DNA of 64,000 nt, taken from contig NZ_CP129966.1 in assembly GCF_030503595.1 (NCBI RefSeq), positions 310,001-374,000 on the forward strand, in the 5' to 3' direction. This document shows positions 55,908 through 64,000 of the stretch, in pieces. Under the pieces are notes generated by a model that ran no database searches, was not told the origin of the DNA, and saw only the letters and a program-made list of their open reading frames with translations. How positions within the stretch are numbered: the stretch's first letter is position 1; each line of letters begins with the position of its first letter. Source of the stretch: Corynebacterium sp. P4-C1. GTDB taxonomy: Bacteria; Actinomycetota; Actinomycetes; Mycobacteriales; Mycobacteriaceae. Position numbers and translations under genes: made by a program.

Positions 55908-56136
55908 GGGCCAAATCATGCCATATCTGTGCCTTATCTGTTTCTCGATATGTTTCATGCGGCGGCGACCTCGCAGAGAGCGCGCCGTGGGCTGGGCTGC
56001 GCGGGAAGCTGCCGAGGAAGATCGCGGAAAGATACGGAAAGATACGGACGCGGAAGGAGACGGGTGCGGCGTATTCGGTAGACTCACGTGAGTTGAGCAA
56101 TAGATATACGACACGTGGAAGGACGTGGAGGACACC

Positions 56137-57975
56137 GTGCTGCGCACTCACCTTGCAGGGGATCTCCGTAAAGAAATGGACGGCCAGACCGTCACGCTGA
56201 CCGGTTGGGTCGGCCGCCGCCGCGACCACGGCGGCGTCATCTTCATCGATCTGCGCGACCGGTCCGGTTACGCCCAGGTGGTCTTCCGTGAATCCGACGT
56301 GGCGGAGGCCGCCCATGACCTGCGCAGCGAGTACTGCGTGAAGGTCACCGGCGTGGTCGAGCCGCGCCCGGAGGGTTCCGCCAACCCGAACCTCGCTTCG
56401 GGCGAGATCGAGGTCAACGCGACGGAGCTGACTGTCCTGTCGACGTCTGCGCCGCTGCCGTTCCAGGTGGAGGATTTCTCCTCCAGCGAGGTCGGCGAGG
56501 AAACCCGTCTGCGCTACCGCTACCTGGACTTGCGCCGTGAGCGCCAAGCGGATGCGCTGCGCCTGCGTTCCAAGGCGAACAAGGCGGCGCGCGATGTGCT
56601 GAACCGCCACGAGTTCGTCGAGATCGAGACACCGACGTTGACGCGCTCCACCCCGGAGGGTGCCCGTGACTTCCTCGTCCCGGCGCGTCTGCGTCCGGGT
56701 TCTTGGTATGCGCTGCCGCAGTCCCCGCAGCTGTTCAAGCAGCTGCTCATGGTGTCCGGCATGGAGCGCTACTACCAGATCGCACGCTGCTACCGCGACG
56801 AGGATTTCCGCGCTGACCGCCAGCCGGAGTTCACCCAGTTGGATATTGAGGCGAGCTTCGTCGACCAGGACGACATCATCGAGCTCGCGGAAGAGATCCT
56901 GGTGGAGCTGTGGAAGCTGATCGGCTACGAGATCAGCACCCCGATCCCGCGCATGACGTACAAGGAGGCCATGGAGAAGTACGGCTCCGATAAACCGGAC
57001 CTGCGCTTCGACATCCAGTTGGTGGATTGCACCGAGTTCTTCAAGGACACCCCGTTCCGCGTGTTCCAGAATGAGTACGTCGGCGCTGTGGTCATGGAGG
57101 GCGGAGCTTCCCAGCCGCGCCGCCAGCTCGACGCATGGCAGGACTGGGCGAAGCAGCGCGGCGCAAAGGGCTTGGCCTACATCCTCGTGCAGGAAGACGG
57201 TGAGCTCACTGGCCCGGTGGCGAAGAACATCACCGACGAGGAGAAGGCGGGCATCGCAGCCCACGTCGGCGCGAAGCCGGGTGACTGCATCTTCTTCGCC
57301 GCGGGAGACACCAAGTCCTCCCGTGCGCTGCTCGGGGCGGCCCGCGGCGAGATTGCGAATAAGCTCGGCCTGATCAAGGAAGGCGACTGGGCGTTCACCT
57401 GGGTCGTCGACGCGCCGCTGTTCGAGCCGGCTGCCGACGCAACGGCTTCCGGCGATGTGGCTCTCGGCCACTCCCAGTGGACCGCGGTGCACCACGCGTT
57501 CACCTCTCCGAAACCGGAGTACCTGGACACCTTCGACAAGGAGCCGGGCGAGGCGCTGGCCTACGCCTACGACATTGTCTGCAACGGCAACGAAATCGGT
57601 GGCGGCTCCATTCGTATCCACAACCAGGATGTGCAGAAGCGCGTCTTCGACGTCATGGGCATCACCAACGAGGAAGCGCAAGAGAAGTTCGGCTTCCTGC
57701 TCGACGCGTTCTCCTTCGGTGCGCCCCCGCACGGCGGCATCGCCTTCGGTTGGGACCGCATCGTCTCCCTGCTCGGTGGCTTCGATTCCATCCGCGATGT
57801 CATCGCGTTCCCGAAGTCGGGTGGCGGCGTCGACCCGCTCACTGACGCTCCGGGCACCATCCCTGCCGCACAGCGCAAGGAGACCGGTGTGGACTTCAAG
57901 CCGGAGAAGAAGGATTCTGGCGCTGAAGCTGGTGCTGGTGCAAGCGCCGAAGCCAGGGCCAAGGCGGAGAATTAA
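56137..57975 (+). CDS. aspS: Aspartyl-tRNA synthetase (probably non-discriminating Asp/Asn)
   Basis: 612 aa from GTG at 56137, with GGAGG 6 bases upstream; the in-frame GTG at 56125 lies in that site. OB-fold [18 protein letters not shown], motif 2 [23 protein letters not shown] insert, motif 3 [12 protein letters not shown]-terminal Lys/Glu/Ala-rich tail. Whether it also charges tRNA-Asn depends on gatCAB elsewhere. Confidence 0.97.
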   Translation: MLRTHLAGDLRKEMDGQTVTLTGWVGRRRDHGGVIFIDLRDRSGYAQVVFRESDVAEAAHDLRSEYCVKVTGVVEPRPEGSANPNLASGEIEVNATELTVLSTSAPLPFQVEDFSSSEVGEETRLRYRYLDLRRERQADALRLRSKANKAARDVLNRHEFVEIETPTLTRSTPEGARDFLVPARLRPGSWYALPQSPQLFKQLLMVSGMERYYQIARCYRDEDFRADRQPEFTQLDIEASFVDQDDIIELAEEILVELWKLIGYEISTPIPRMTYKEAMEKYGSDKPDLRFDIQLVDCTEFFKDTPFRVFQNEYVGAVVMEGGASQPRRQLDAWQDWAKQRGAKGLAYILVQEDGELTGPVAKNITDEEKAGIAAHVGAKPGDCIFFAAGDTKSSRALLGAARGEIANKLGLIKEGDWAFTWVVDAPLFEPAADATASGDVALGHSQWTAVHHAFTSPKPEYLDTFDKEPGEALAYAYDIVCNGNEIGGGSIRIHNQDVQKRVFDVMGITNEEAQEKFGFLLDAFSFGAPPHGGIAFGWDRIVSLLGGFDSIRDVIAFPKSGGGVDPLTDAPGTIPAAQRKETGVDFKPEKKDSGAEAGAGASAEARAKAEN

Positions 57976-58032
57976 AGGGACGGAGGCCGGCCGGAGCCAG
58001 GGACATGTGCGCCCTGGGCTGGTTGCCTAACC

Positions 58033-59196
58033 ATGCTGGACACCCAAGAAATCATCGCGACTGCCGAGGCGGTCTTGAACCACCGCTACGGTGGTCAGCA
58101 GCAGCTCACCGAACCAGAGGAGCTCAGCGGGACTGGCGCCACGACGGTGCTGCGCCTGCGCGTGGCCAACAATCCGGTCTTCCCGCACCGGTCGGTCGTG
58201 GTGAAGTACTCGCCGCAGGCGAACGATGCGATTGACGATGCCGCTTTCATGAGGGAAGTGGTGGCGTACCAGTTCACGACGTCGCTAAGCGAAGATGTGC
58301 GCCCCGGTCCTGTGCTGCTCGGCTACGACATTGAGCGCCGCACGCTGATTTTGTCGGATGTGGGCAACAGCGAGACCTTCGCTGACCTGCTCGAGCAATC
58401 CGACGATGAAGCGCGGGTGCGGCTCCTCCGGAATCTGGGTACGTCGCTGGGCAAGATGCACGCTGGTACCGCGGGTGCGGAGACGAGCTTCAATATCCTG
58501 CTCGCCCGCATGGTGCGCTCGATCGACGGGGCGCGCGAGATTCAGATTCAACGCGAAGCGATGCTGGAGAACCGCATCCAAGAAGGCGTGGACATCATCC
58601 GTGAGGCAGGCATCGAGATGCCGGCCGATGTCGCGGCTGTCGCCGACACGGTGCAGGTGCGCATGCTGCACGGCGGGTCCCGCGCGTTCACGCCTTTCGA
58701 TCTTTCGCCGGATAACATCGTCTTCGCCGAGCGGGCGCAATTCCTCGACTACGAGTGGGCAGGTTTCCGCGATGTGGTCGCAGATATCGCCGGCGTGATC
58801 GCGGGTTTTCCGCAGTACATCTCCGCGCGCCCGATCAGCGAGGAAGAGACAGCAGTCTTCCTCGAGGCGTGGGTGGCCGAGGTCGGCGGTGTGTGGCCGT
58901 CGGTCCTCAACCCTGAAACGCTGCAGGCCAGGATTACCGCGGCGCTCGTCGGCTGGTCGTTCTTCAGCGCGTCGTTGCTTGAGTACACGCGCAGCGTCGC
59001 TGGTGGCGCGATTGAGGGCGGAAACTCCGCCGGCGCCGGGATGACGATTGACCCAGACGAGGCGGAGGCGCGCGCCATCCGCCGCGATGTCGCGGGCACG
59101 TTCGACGCGTTGGCGCGCTACGCAGACACTGGTACGGAACCCACATATGCGGTGGTGGCGAACTTTGCCCGCCGTGTGGTGGAGTGGCTGGTATGA
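58033..59196 (+). CDS. APH-fold phosphotransferase-like protein
   Basis: 387 aa. Aminoglycoside-phosphotransferase fold: VVVKYSPQ Lys near 58, and the C-lobe [26 protein letters not shown]. The catalytic motif HGDxxxxN reads PFDLSPDN, so the first His is lost while Asp and Asn remain. The stop overlaps the rarA start (ATGA). Substrate unknown; it could be a kinase of a metabolite or a pseudokinase. Confidence 0.75.
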   Translation: MLDTQEIIATAEAVLNHRYGGQQQLTEPEELSGTGATTVLRLRVANNPVFPHRSVVVKYSPQANDAIDDAAFMREVVAYQFTTSLSEDVRPGPVLLGYDIERRTLILSDVGNSETFADLLEQSDDEARVRLLRNLGTSLGKMHAGTAGAETSFNILLARMVRSIDGAREIQIQREAMLENRIQEGVDIIREAGIEMPADVAAVADTVQVRMLHGGSRAFTPFDLSPDNIVFAERAQFLDYEWAGFRDVVADIAGVIAGFPQYISARPISEEETAVFLEAWVAEVGGVWPSVLNPETLQARITAALVGWSFFSASLLEYTRSVAGGAIEGGNSAGAGMTIDPDEAEARAIRRDVAGTFDALARYADTGTEPTYAVVANFARRVVEWLV

Positions 59197-60623
59197 CGCA
59201 AGGCGGACTGTTCACGGATCCGGCAGGTGCGGGCAGCACAGGCAGTCCGGGCCAGTCCGGTTCTGGCGGGGGAGCCGCCGCATCTCGTGGAACAGCCTTC
59301 TTTGATGCGGGGTCCGCAGCGCCGCTCGCCGCGCGGATGCGCCCGCGCACCCTGGACGAACTGGTGGGGCAGGAGCACCTGCTCGGGCCGGGGCGGCCGC
59401 TGCGCCGGCTGGTCGAGGGATCCGGGGAAGCGTCGGTGATTCTCTATGGCCCGCCGGGCACCGGCAAGACGACGATCGCCTCGCTCATCGCAGGTGCCAT
59501 GGGGCAGAATTTCGTCGGTTTGTCCGCGCTGTCCTCGGGAGTCAAGCAGGTGCGCGAGGTGCTCGAGGCAGCGAAGCAGGACCTTGTCCGCGGCCAGCGC
59601 ACCGTTTTGTTCATCGACGAGGTGCACCGCTTTTCCAAGACTCAGCAGGACGCGCTGCTCGCCGCGGTGGAAAACCGCACGGTGCTGCTTGTCGCGGCGA
59701 CGACGGAGAACCCGTCGTTCAGCGTGGTCGCACCGTTGCTGTCCCGTTCCCTCCTGCTCAAACTCGAGTCCCTCGGCAACGACGAAATTGGGGTGGTGCT
59801 CGACCGGGCGGTCGCCGATGAACGTGGACTGGGCGGCGAAATAACGCTCAGCGGCGACGCACGCGAGCAGCTCATCCTGCTCGCCGGAGGCGATGCCCGC
59901 CGCGCGTTGACCTACCTCGAGGCGGCGGCCGAGGGGGCTGCAGCCAGCGAGGGGGAGGGCAATTCCGGGAAAAAGGAAGTGACTCTTGATGTCGTCCGGA
60001 ACGCCGTAGACCGTGCGGTGGTGCGCTACGACCGCGACGGCGACCAGCACTACGACATCATCTCCGCCTTCATCAAATCCATCCGCGGCTCCGACGTCGA
60101 TGCGGCGCTGCACTACCTCGCCCGCATGATCGAAGCAGGGGAGGACCCGCGTTTTATCGCCCGCCGCCTGGTCATTCACGCGTCAGAGGACATCGGAATG
60201 GCGGATCCGACCGCACTGCAGACCGCGACAGCGGCGGCGGAAGCGGTCCAGTTCATCGGCATGCCGGAAGGGCGCCTGCCGCTCGCGCAAGCCACCATCC
60301 ACCTCGCCACCGCGCCGAAATCGCCGTCGGTCATCCAGGCTATCGACGGGGCGCTCGCCGATGTCCGCGCCGGCCGGTCCGGTGTCGTCCCTCCACATTT
60401 GCGCGACGGCCACTACGAAGGCGCGAAGAAGATCGGGCATGCCGTCGGCTACATCTACCCGCACGACGATCCCCGCGGCGTGGTGGAGCAGCGCTACATC
60501 CCGGAAGGGCTCGACGAGGCCCGCTACTACCAGCCGACCGACCACGGGGCGGAAAAGCGCATCCAGTCGTATTCGGAACGGCTGCGGGAAATGGTGCGGG
60601 GCAGCGGGGCGGAACGTCGATAA
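59193..60623 (+). CDS. rarA: Replication-associated recombination protein A (MgsA/RarA)
   Basis: 476 aa from ATG at 59193. AAA+ ATPase: [11 protein letters not shown], Walker [12 protein letters not shown], Walker [17 protein letters not shown], and C-terminal [23 protein letters not shown]. Acts on stalled forks. The N-terminal 40 residues are Gly/Ser-rich. Confidence 0.95.
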   Translation: MTQGGLFTDPAGAGSTGSPGQSGSGGGAAASRGTAFFDAGSAAPLAARMRPRTLDELVGQEHLLGPGRPLRRLVEGSGEASVILYGPPGTGKTTIASLIAGAMGQNFVGLSALSSGVKQVREVLEAAKQDLVRGQRTVLFIDEVHRFSKTQQDALLAAVENRTVLLVAATTENPSFSVVAPLLSRSLLLKLESLGNDEIGVVLDRAVADERGLGGEITLSGDAREQLILLAGGDARRALTYLEAAAEGAAASEGEGNSGKKEVTLDVVRNAVDRAVVRYDRDGDQHYDIISAFIKSIRGSDVDAALHYLARMIEAGEDPRFIARRLVIHASEDIGMADPTALQTATAAAEAVQFIGMPEGRLPLAQATIHLATAPKSPSVIQAIDGALADVRAGRSGVVPPHLRDGHYEGAKKIGHAVGYIYPHDDPRGVVEQRYIPEGLDEARYYQPTDHGAEKRIQSYSERLREMVRGSGAERR

Positions 60624-60749
60624 GCATGCCCCGTGACTGCGTTCTGCGCGCGTTCCGTGCGAGCTGGTGACCGTGAGTGCGCCTGGCGCGGGTAAGGTGA
60701 AACGGCGAGAAACGCACTGTCAACGCAACACATATTTAAGGATTCCTCT

Positions 60750-63422
60750 GTGCAGACCCATGAGATCCGCGACCGGTTCACATCGCACTTTGTCGAGGCC
60801 GGCCACATCGCCGTTCCCAGCGCTTCGCTGATCCTCGACGACCCCACCCTGCTCTTCGTCAACGCCGGCATGGTGCCGTTCAAGCCGTACTTCCTGGGGC
60901 AGCAAAACCCGCCGTTCGAGACCGGTAAGGCCACCTCGATCCAGAAATGCGTGCGCACCCTGGATATCGAGGAAGTGGGCATTACCACCCGCCACAACAC
61001 GTTCTTCCAGATGGCGGGCAACTTCTCCTTCGGCCAGTACTTCAAGGAAGGCGCGATCACCCTCGCCTGGGACCTTCTGACCAAGTCCCAGGCAGACGGC
61101 GGCTTCGGGCTCGACCCGGACCGCCTCTGGGTCACCGTGTTCACCGACGACGATGAGGCCGCCGCGATTTGGCGCGACAAAGTCGGTGTCGCAAACGAGC
61201 GCATTCAGCGCATGGGCATGGAGGACAACTTCTGGTCCATGGGCATTCCGGGCCCGTGCGGGCCCTGCTCCGAGATCTACTACGACCGCGGCCCGGAGTA
61301 CGGTGCCGACGGCGGTCCGGTCGCCGACGACAACCGGTACATGGAGATCTGGAACCTCGTGTTCATGGAGTCCATCCGCGGCGAAGGGGACAAGAAGGGC
61401 AATTTCGACATCGTCGGCGAACTGCCCAAGAAGAACATTGATACCGGCCTGGGCATCGAGCGCCTGGCATGCCTTCTGCAGGGTGTGGACAACGTCTACG
61501 AGACCGACCTGCTCGCCCCTGTGATCACGGCGGCCGAGGAGCTCACCGGGACGAAATACGGTGCCGGCAACCAGTCCGACGACGTGCGTTTCCGTGTCAT
61601 CGCCGACCACTCCCGCACCGCGATGATGATCATTCTCGACGGTGTCACCCCGTCGAACGAGGGCCGCGGCTACATCCTGCGCCGCCTGATGCGCCGCATC
61701 GTGCGCTCCGCCCGCCTGCTCGGCGCGACAGGCAACACGCTGGAGACGTTCATGAACACGATCATGGACACGATGACCCCGTCCTTCCCGGAGATCGCCG
61801 ACAACCGCGAGCGCATCCTGCGCGTCGCCATCGCCGAAGAGAAGGCCTTCCTGAAGACCCTCGAGTCCGGCACCACGCGTTTCGACGAGACGGCGAGCGC
61901 GCTGAAATCGTCCGGCCAAGAGACGGTCCCCGGTGAGAAAGCTTTCGAGCTGCACGACACTTACGGTTTCCCAATTGACCTCACTCTGGAGATGGCGGCG
62001 GAGGCCGGCCTAGACGTGGACATGGACGCGTTCCACGCGGCGATGGACGAGCAGAAGCAGCGCGCCAAGGCCGACAACAAGGCGAAGAAGCACGGCAACA
62101 TCGACGAATCCCTCTACCGCGAGTGGATCGACGGCCACCCGACCGAATTCGTCGGCTTCACAGAGCTGTCCCACGAGGGAAAGGTCCTGGGTTTGGTCCG
62201 CGGGGGCGAGAAGGTCGGCGAGGCCGCGCAGGGCGACGAGGTCGAGGTCATTCTCGACGTTACCCCGATGTACGCCGAAGGCGGCGGACAGCTCGCCGAC
62301 CGCGGCCGCATCGTCGTAGGCGACACGGTGCTGGACGTCCACGACGTGCAGAAAGTGGGCAACAAGAAGCTCTGGGTGCACAAGGCGACCGTGGCCAACG
62401 GCGGCCTCGATGTCGGCCAGACCGTGCGGGCGGAGGTGGACCCGACGTGGCGCCACGGCGCCCGCCAGGCGCACACCGCGACCCACTTGATCCACGCGGC
62501 ACTGCGCCAGGTGCTCGGCCCGACCGCCGTCCAGGCGGGTTCCATGAATAAGCCGGGCTACCTGCGCTTCGATTTCAACTACACCGAGCAGCTGAGCCCG
62601 GAGCAGCTAGAGGAAATCGCTGCCATCACCAACCAGGCCGTCGACGCGGACTTCGCGGTGAACACCTTCGAGACGTCCCTGGACAAGGCCAAGGAGATGG
62701 GTGCAATGGCGCTGTTCGGCGAGAACTACGGCGATGAGGTGCGCGTCGTGGAGATCGGTGGCCCGTTCTCCATCGAGCTGTGCGGCGGCACCCACGTGGA
62801 ACACTCGTCGCAGATCGGCCCGGTGGCCGTCCTCGGCGAGTCGTCCGTCGGGTCCGGCGCACGCCGCATTGAGGCGTACTCGGGTCTGGATTCCTTCCAG
62901 TACTTCTCCAAGGAAGCCGCGATCGCGAACCTGCTCGCCGGCGAGATGAAGACCCCGTCGGAGGACCTTCCGGAACGCGTCGCCCAGCTCACTGAGCGTC
63001 TCCGCGCCGCCGAGAAAGAGATCGAGAACCTGCGCAAGAAGGAGCTCGCCAACCAGACCGGTGAACTGGTCAACAAGGCGGAGGAGATCGGTTCCTTCCG
63101 CTTCCTGAGCGTGAAGCTTCCCGACGGCACGAGCGGCGGCGACCTGCGTACGATCGCCACGGACCTCAAGGGCCGCTTCGGCGATACTCCGGCTGTGATT
63201 GTGCTGGCAGCAGAAGCGGGCGGCAAGGTCCCGTTCGCAGTGGCCGCGACCAAGGCCGCCGTGGACGAGGGCGTCAAGGCCGGCGAATTCGTCGGCGCAT
63301 TCGGCCAGTACGTCGGCGGCAAGGGCGGCGGTAAGCCGGATCTCGCGCAGGGCTCGGGATCGGACGCCGCTGGCGTCGAGGCAGGTTTCGCTGCCCTCCG
63401 GGAACGCATTTCGCAGATATAG
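60750..63422 (+). CDS. alaS: Alanyl-tRNA synthetase
   Basis: 890 aa from GTG at 60750 (AAGGATTCCT upstream). Class II core with [10 protein letters not shown] and [14 protein letters not shown], editing domain [11 protein letters not shown] (HxxxH) and [12 protein letters not shown]-terminal DHHA1 domain [20 protein letters not shown] at about 60691 is a possible -10. Usual length; ruvX follows. Confidence 0.97.
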   Translation: MQTHEIRDRFTSHFVEAGHIAVPSASLILDDPTLLFVNAGMVPFKPYFLGQQNPPFETGKATSIQKCVRTLDIEEVGITTRHNTFFQMAGNFSFGQYFKEGAITLAWDLLTKSQADGGFGLDPDRLWVTVFTDDDEAAAIWRDKVGVANERIQRMGMEDNFWSMGIPGPCGPCSEIYYDRGPEYGADGGPVADDNRYMEIWNLVFMESIRGEGDKKGNFDIVGELPKKNIDTGLGIERLACLLQGVDNVYETDLLAPVITAAEELTGTKYGAGNQSDDVRFRVIADHSRTAMMIILDGVTPSNEGRGYILRRLMRRIVRSARLLGATGNTLETFMNTIMDTMTPSFPEIADNRERILRVAIAEEKAFLKTLESGTTRFDETASALKSSGQETVPGEKAFELHDTYGFPIDLTLEMAAEAGLDVDMDAFHAAMDEQKQRAKADNKAKKHGNIDESLYREWIDGHPTEFVGFTELSHEGKVLGLVRGGEKVGEAAQGDEVEVILDVTPMYAEGGGQLADRGRIVVGDTVLDVHDVQKVGNKKLWVHKATVANGGLDVGQTVRAEVDPTWRHGARQAHTATHLIHAALRQVLGPTAVQAGSMNKPGYLRFDFNYTEQLSPEQLEEIAAITNQAVDADFAVNTFETSLDKAKEMGAMALFGENYGDEVRVVEIGGPFSIELCGGTHVEHSSQIGPVAVLGESSVGSGARRIEAYSGLDSFQYFSKEAAIANLLAGEMKTPSEDLPERVAQLTERLRAAEKEIENLRKKELANQTGELVNKAEEIGSFRFLSVKLPDGTSGGDLRTIATDLKGRFGDTPAVIVLAAEAGGKVPFAVAATKAAVDEGVKAGEFVGAFGQYVGGKGGGKPDLAQGSGSDAAGVEAGFAALRERISQI

Positions 63423-63548
63423 GATAGGCTTCAACAAGGTCACGAATTGATTACGTGACACGCCCTGCCTGTGGTACAACGGCAGTGCCTCCGGGCACTA
63501 CCGTGGAAACGACGGTGTATTCAGCAAAAGTAAAGGTTCCCGCGCACG

Positions 63549-64000
63549 ATGAAAGTTCATCCGGACAACCCCGGGGTCGACGACCCCGGCAACGGCCGCC
63601 GCATCGGTCTCGATGTCGGCACCGTCCGGATCGGCGTTTCATCCTCGGACCGCGATGCGCGGCTGGCCACTCCCGTGGAGACAGTCAAGCGCGTCACCGG
63701 GTTCAAGGACCGCGATGGCGAGGATATCGAACGCCTGCTGGAAATCATCGACGAATATGACGCTGTAGAAGTCGTGGTGGGGCTTCCCCGCGACCTCAAG
63801 GGCAACGGATCGTCCAGCGTGAAGCACGCCAAGGAGATCGGGTTCCGGATTTCGCGCCGCAGCGATGTTCCGGTCCGGTACGCCGATGAGCGTCTCACCA
63901 CCGTCGAGGCAACGCATGCGCTGCGTGCCTCTGGCGTGAGTGAGCGCGAGGGACGTTCCGTCATCGACCAGGCCGCGGCCGTGGCCATCCTTCAGTCTTG
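63549..64000 (+). CDS. ruvX: Holliday junction resolvase-like YqgF/RuvX, 3'-truncated by window edge
   Basis: At least 150 aa from ATG at 63549. RNase H-like fold: [17 protein letters not shown] near 18-34, [15 protein letters not shown] near 75-90, [11 protein letters not shown] and [13 protein letters not shown] at the cut. Implicated in 16S rRNA 5' processing in other bacteria. Same position after alaS as in mycobacteria. Confidence 0.93.
   Translation, partial: MKVHPDNPGVDDPGNGRRIGLDVGTVRIGVSSSDRDARLATPVETVKRVTGFKDRDGEDIERLLEIIDEYDAVEVVVGLPRDLKGNGSSSVKHAKEIGFRISRRSDVPVRYADERLTTVEATHALRASGVSEREGRSVIDQAAAVAILQS

Noticed and set aside
55141-57732. 863-codon open frame on the minus strand
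   Set aside because: Antisense to aspS, and its end lies in the metallopeptidase gene in another frame; composition is repetitive Arg/Val/Leu without motifs.
60624-60749. T-box leader before alaS, and similar leaders before thrS, hisS and aspS
   Set aside because: Leaders are short and no T-box consensus (TGGNACCGCG-like) was seen in any of them.

Overview
The window reads as a chromosomal segment of a Corynebacterium (Actinomycetota, high GC). The evidence is the phosphatidylinositol mannoside block (pgsA, acyltransferase, pimA), hemQ, and a gene order that follows the mycobacterial/corynebacterial core: rnd-dxs, thrS-HIT-pgsA-acyltransferase-pimA, ruvCAB-yajC-secDF-lipoprotein-apt-rel-cyclophilin-MBL-hisS, and aspS-rarA-alaS-ruvX. 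Starts are often GTG, and many genes have a TANNNT hexamer 7-9 bases before the start codon and no Shine-Dalgarno sequence, as expected of leaderless transcripts. The species cannot be named from sequence alone.

Layout. 1-8.5 kb: RNA methyltransferase (cut by the window edge), dxs, rnd, a DUF3000 gene, hemQ, msrB, a GT87-type membrane glycosyltransferase and a RibD-C reductase. 8.58-9.15 kb: six tRNA genes on the minus strand (three Gly-GCC, two Val-GAC, one Cys-GCA). 9.435 kb: tRNA-Val(CAC), the apparent integration site of a roughly 9.6 kb island that ends near 19.24 kb. 19.2-22.7 kb: PIN/HTH toxin-antitoxin pair, MFS efflux pump, CopC-like protein. 22.8-41.3 kb: conserved housekeeping block. 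41.6-47.6 kb: small secreted protein, cyclophilin, Tpx, MBL hydrolase, hisS, sdaA. 47.7-54.0 kb: sugar ABC transporter operon resembling MusEFGK2I, carrying an extra DUF4032 kinase-like gene. 54.2-64 kb: HEPN-CBS protein, zinc metallopeptidase, aspS, an APH-fold protein, rarA, alaS and ruvX (cut by the window edge).

The island is the unusual part. It is bounded by 147-bp direct repeats containing the tRNA-Val 3' end, its terminator and the last 12 codons of the PIN gene. It carries a decayed parA with a small RHH-like gene, an IS21-family element with a 5-bp target duplication, an IS1249-like remnant, and two parallel cassettes of a secreted precursor (signal peptide, polar propeptide, hydrophobic Gly-rich C-terminus) followed by a two-helix membrane peptide. 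One cassette (10.79-11.56 kb) is broken by a C-tract frameshift and a stop codon. The other (16.9-17.75 kb) is intact and is followed on the same strand by a secreted trypsin-like protease, then a sensor kinase, a small two-cysteine exported peptide and a LuxR-type response regulator. The peptide is translationally coupled to the regulator. My inference is a regulated bacteriocin-like system with immunity peptide, dedicated protease and possible pheromone. No homology search supports this yet.
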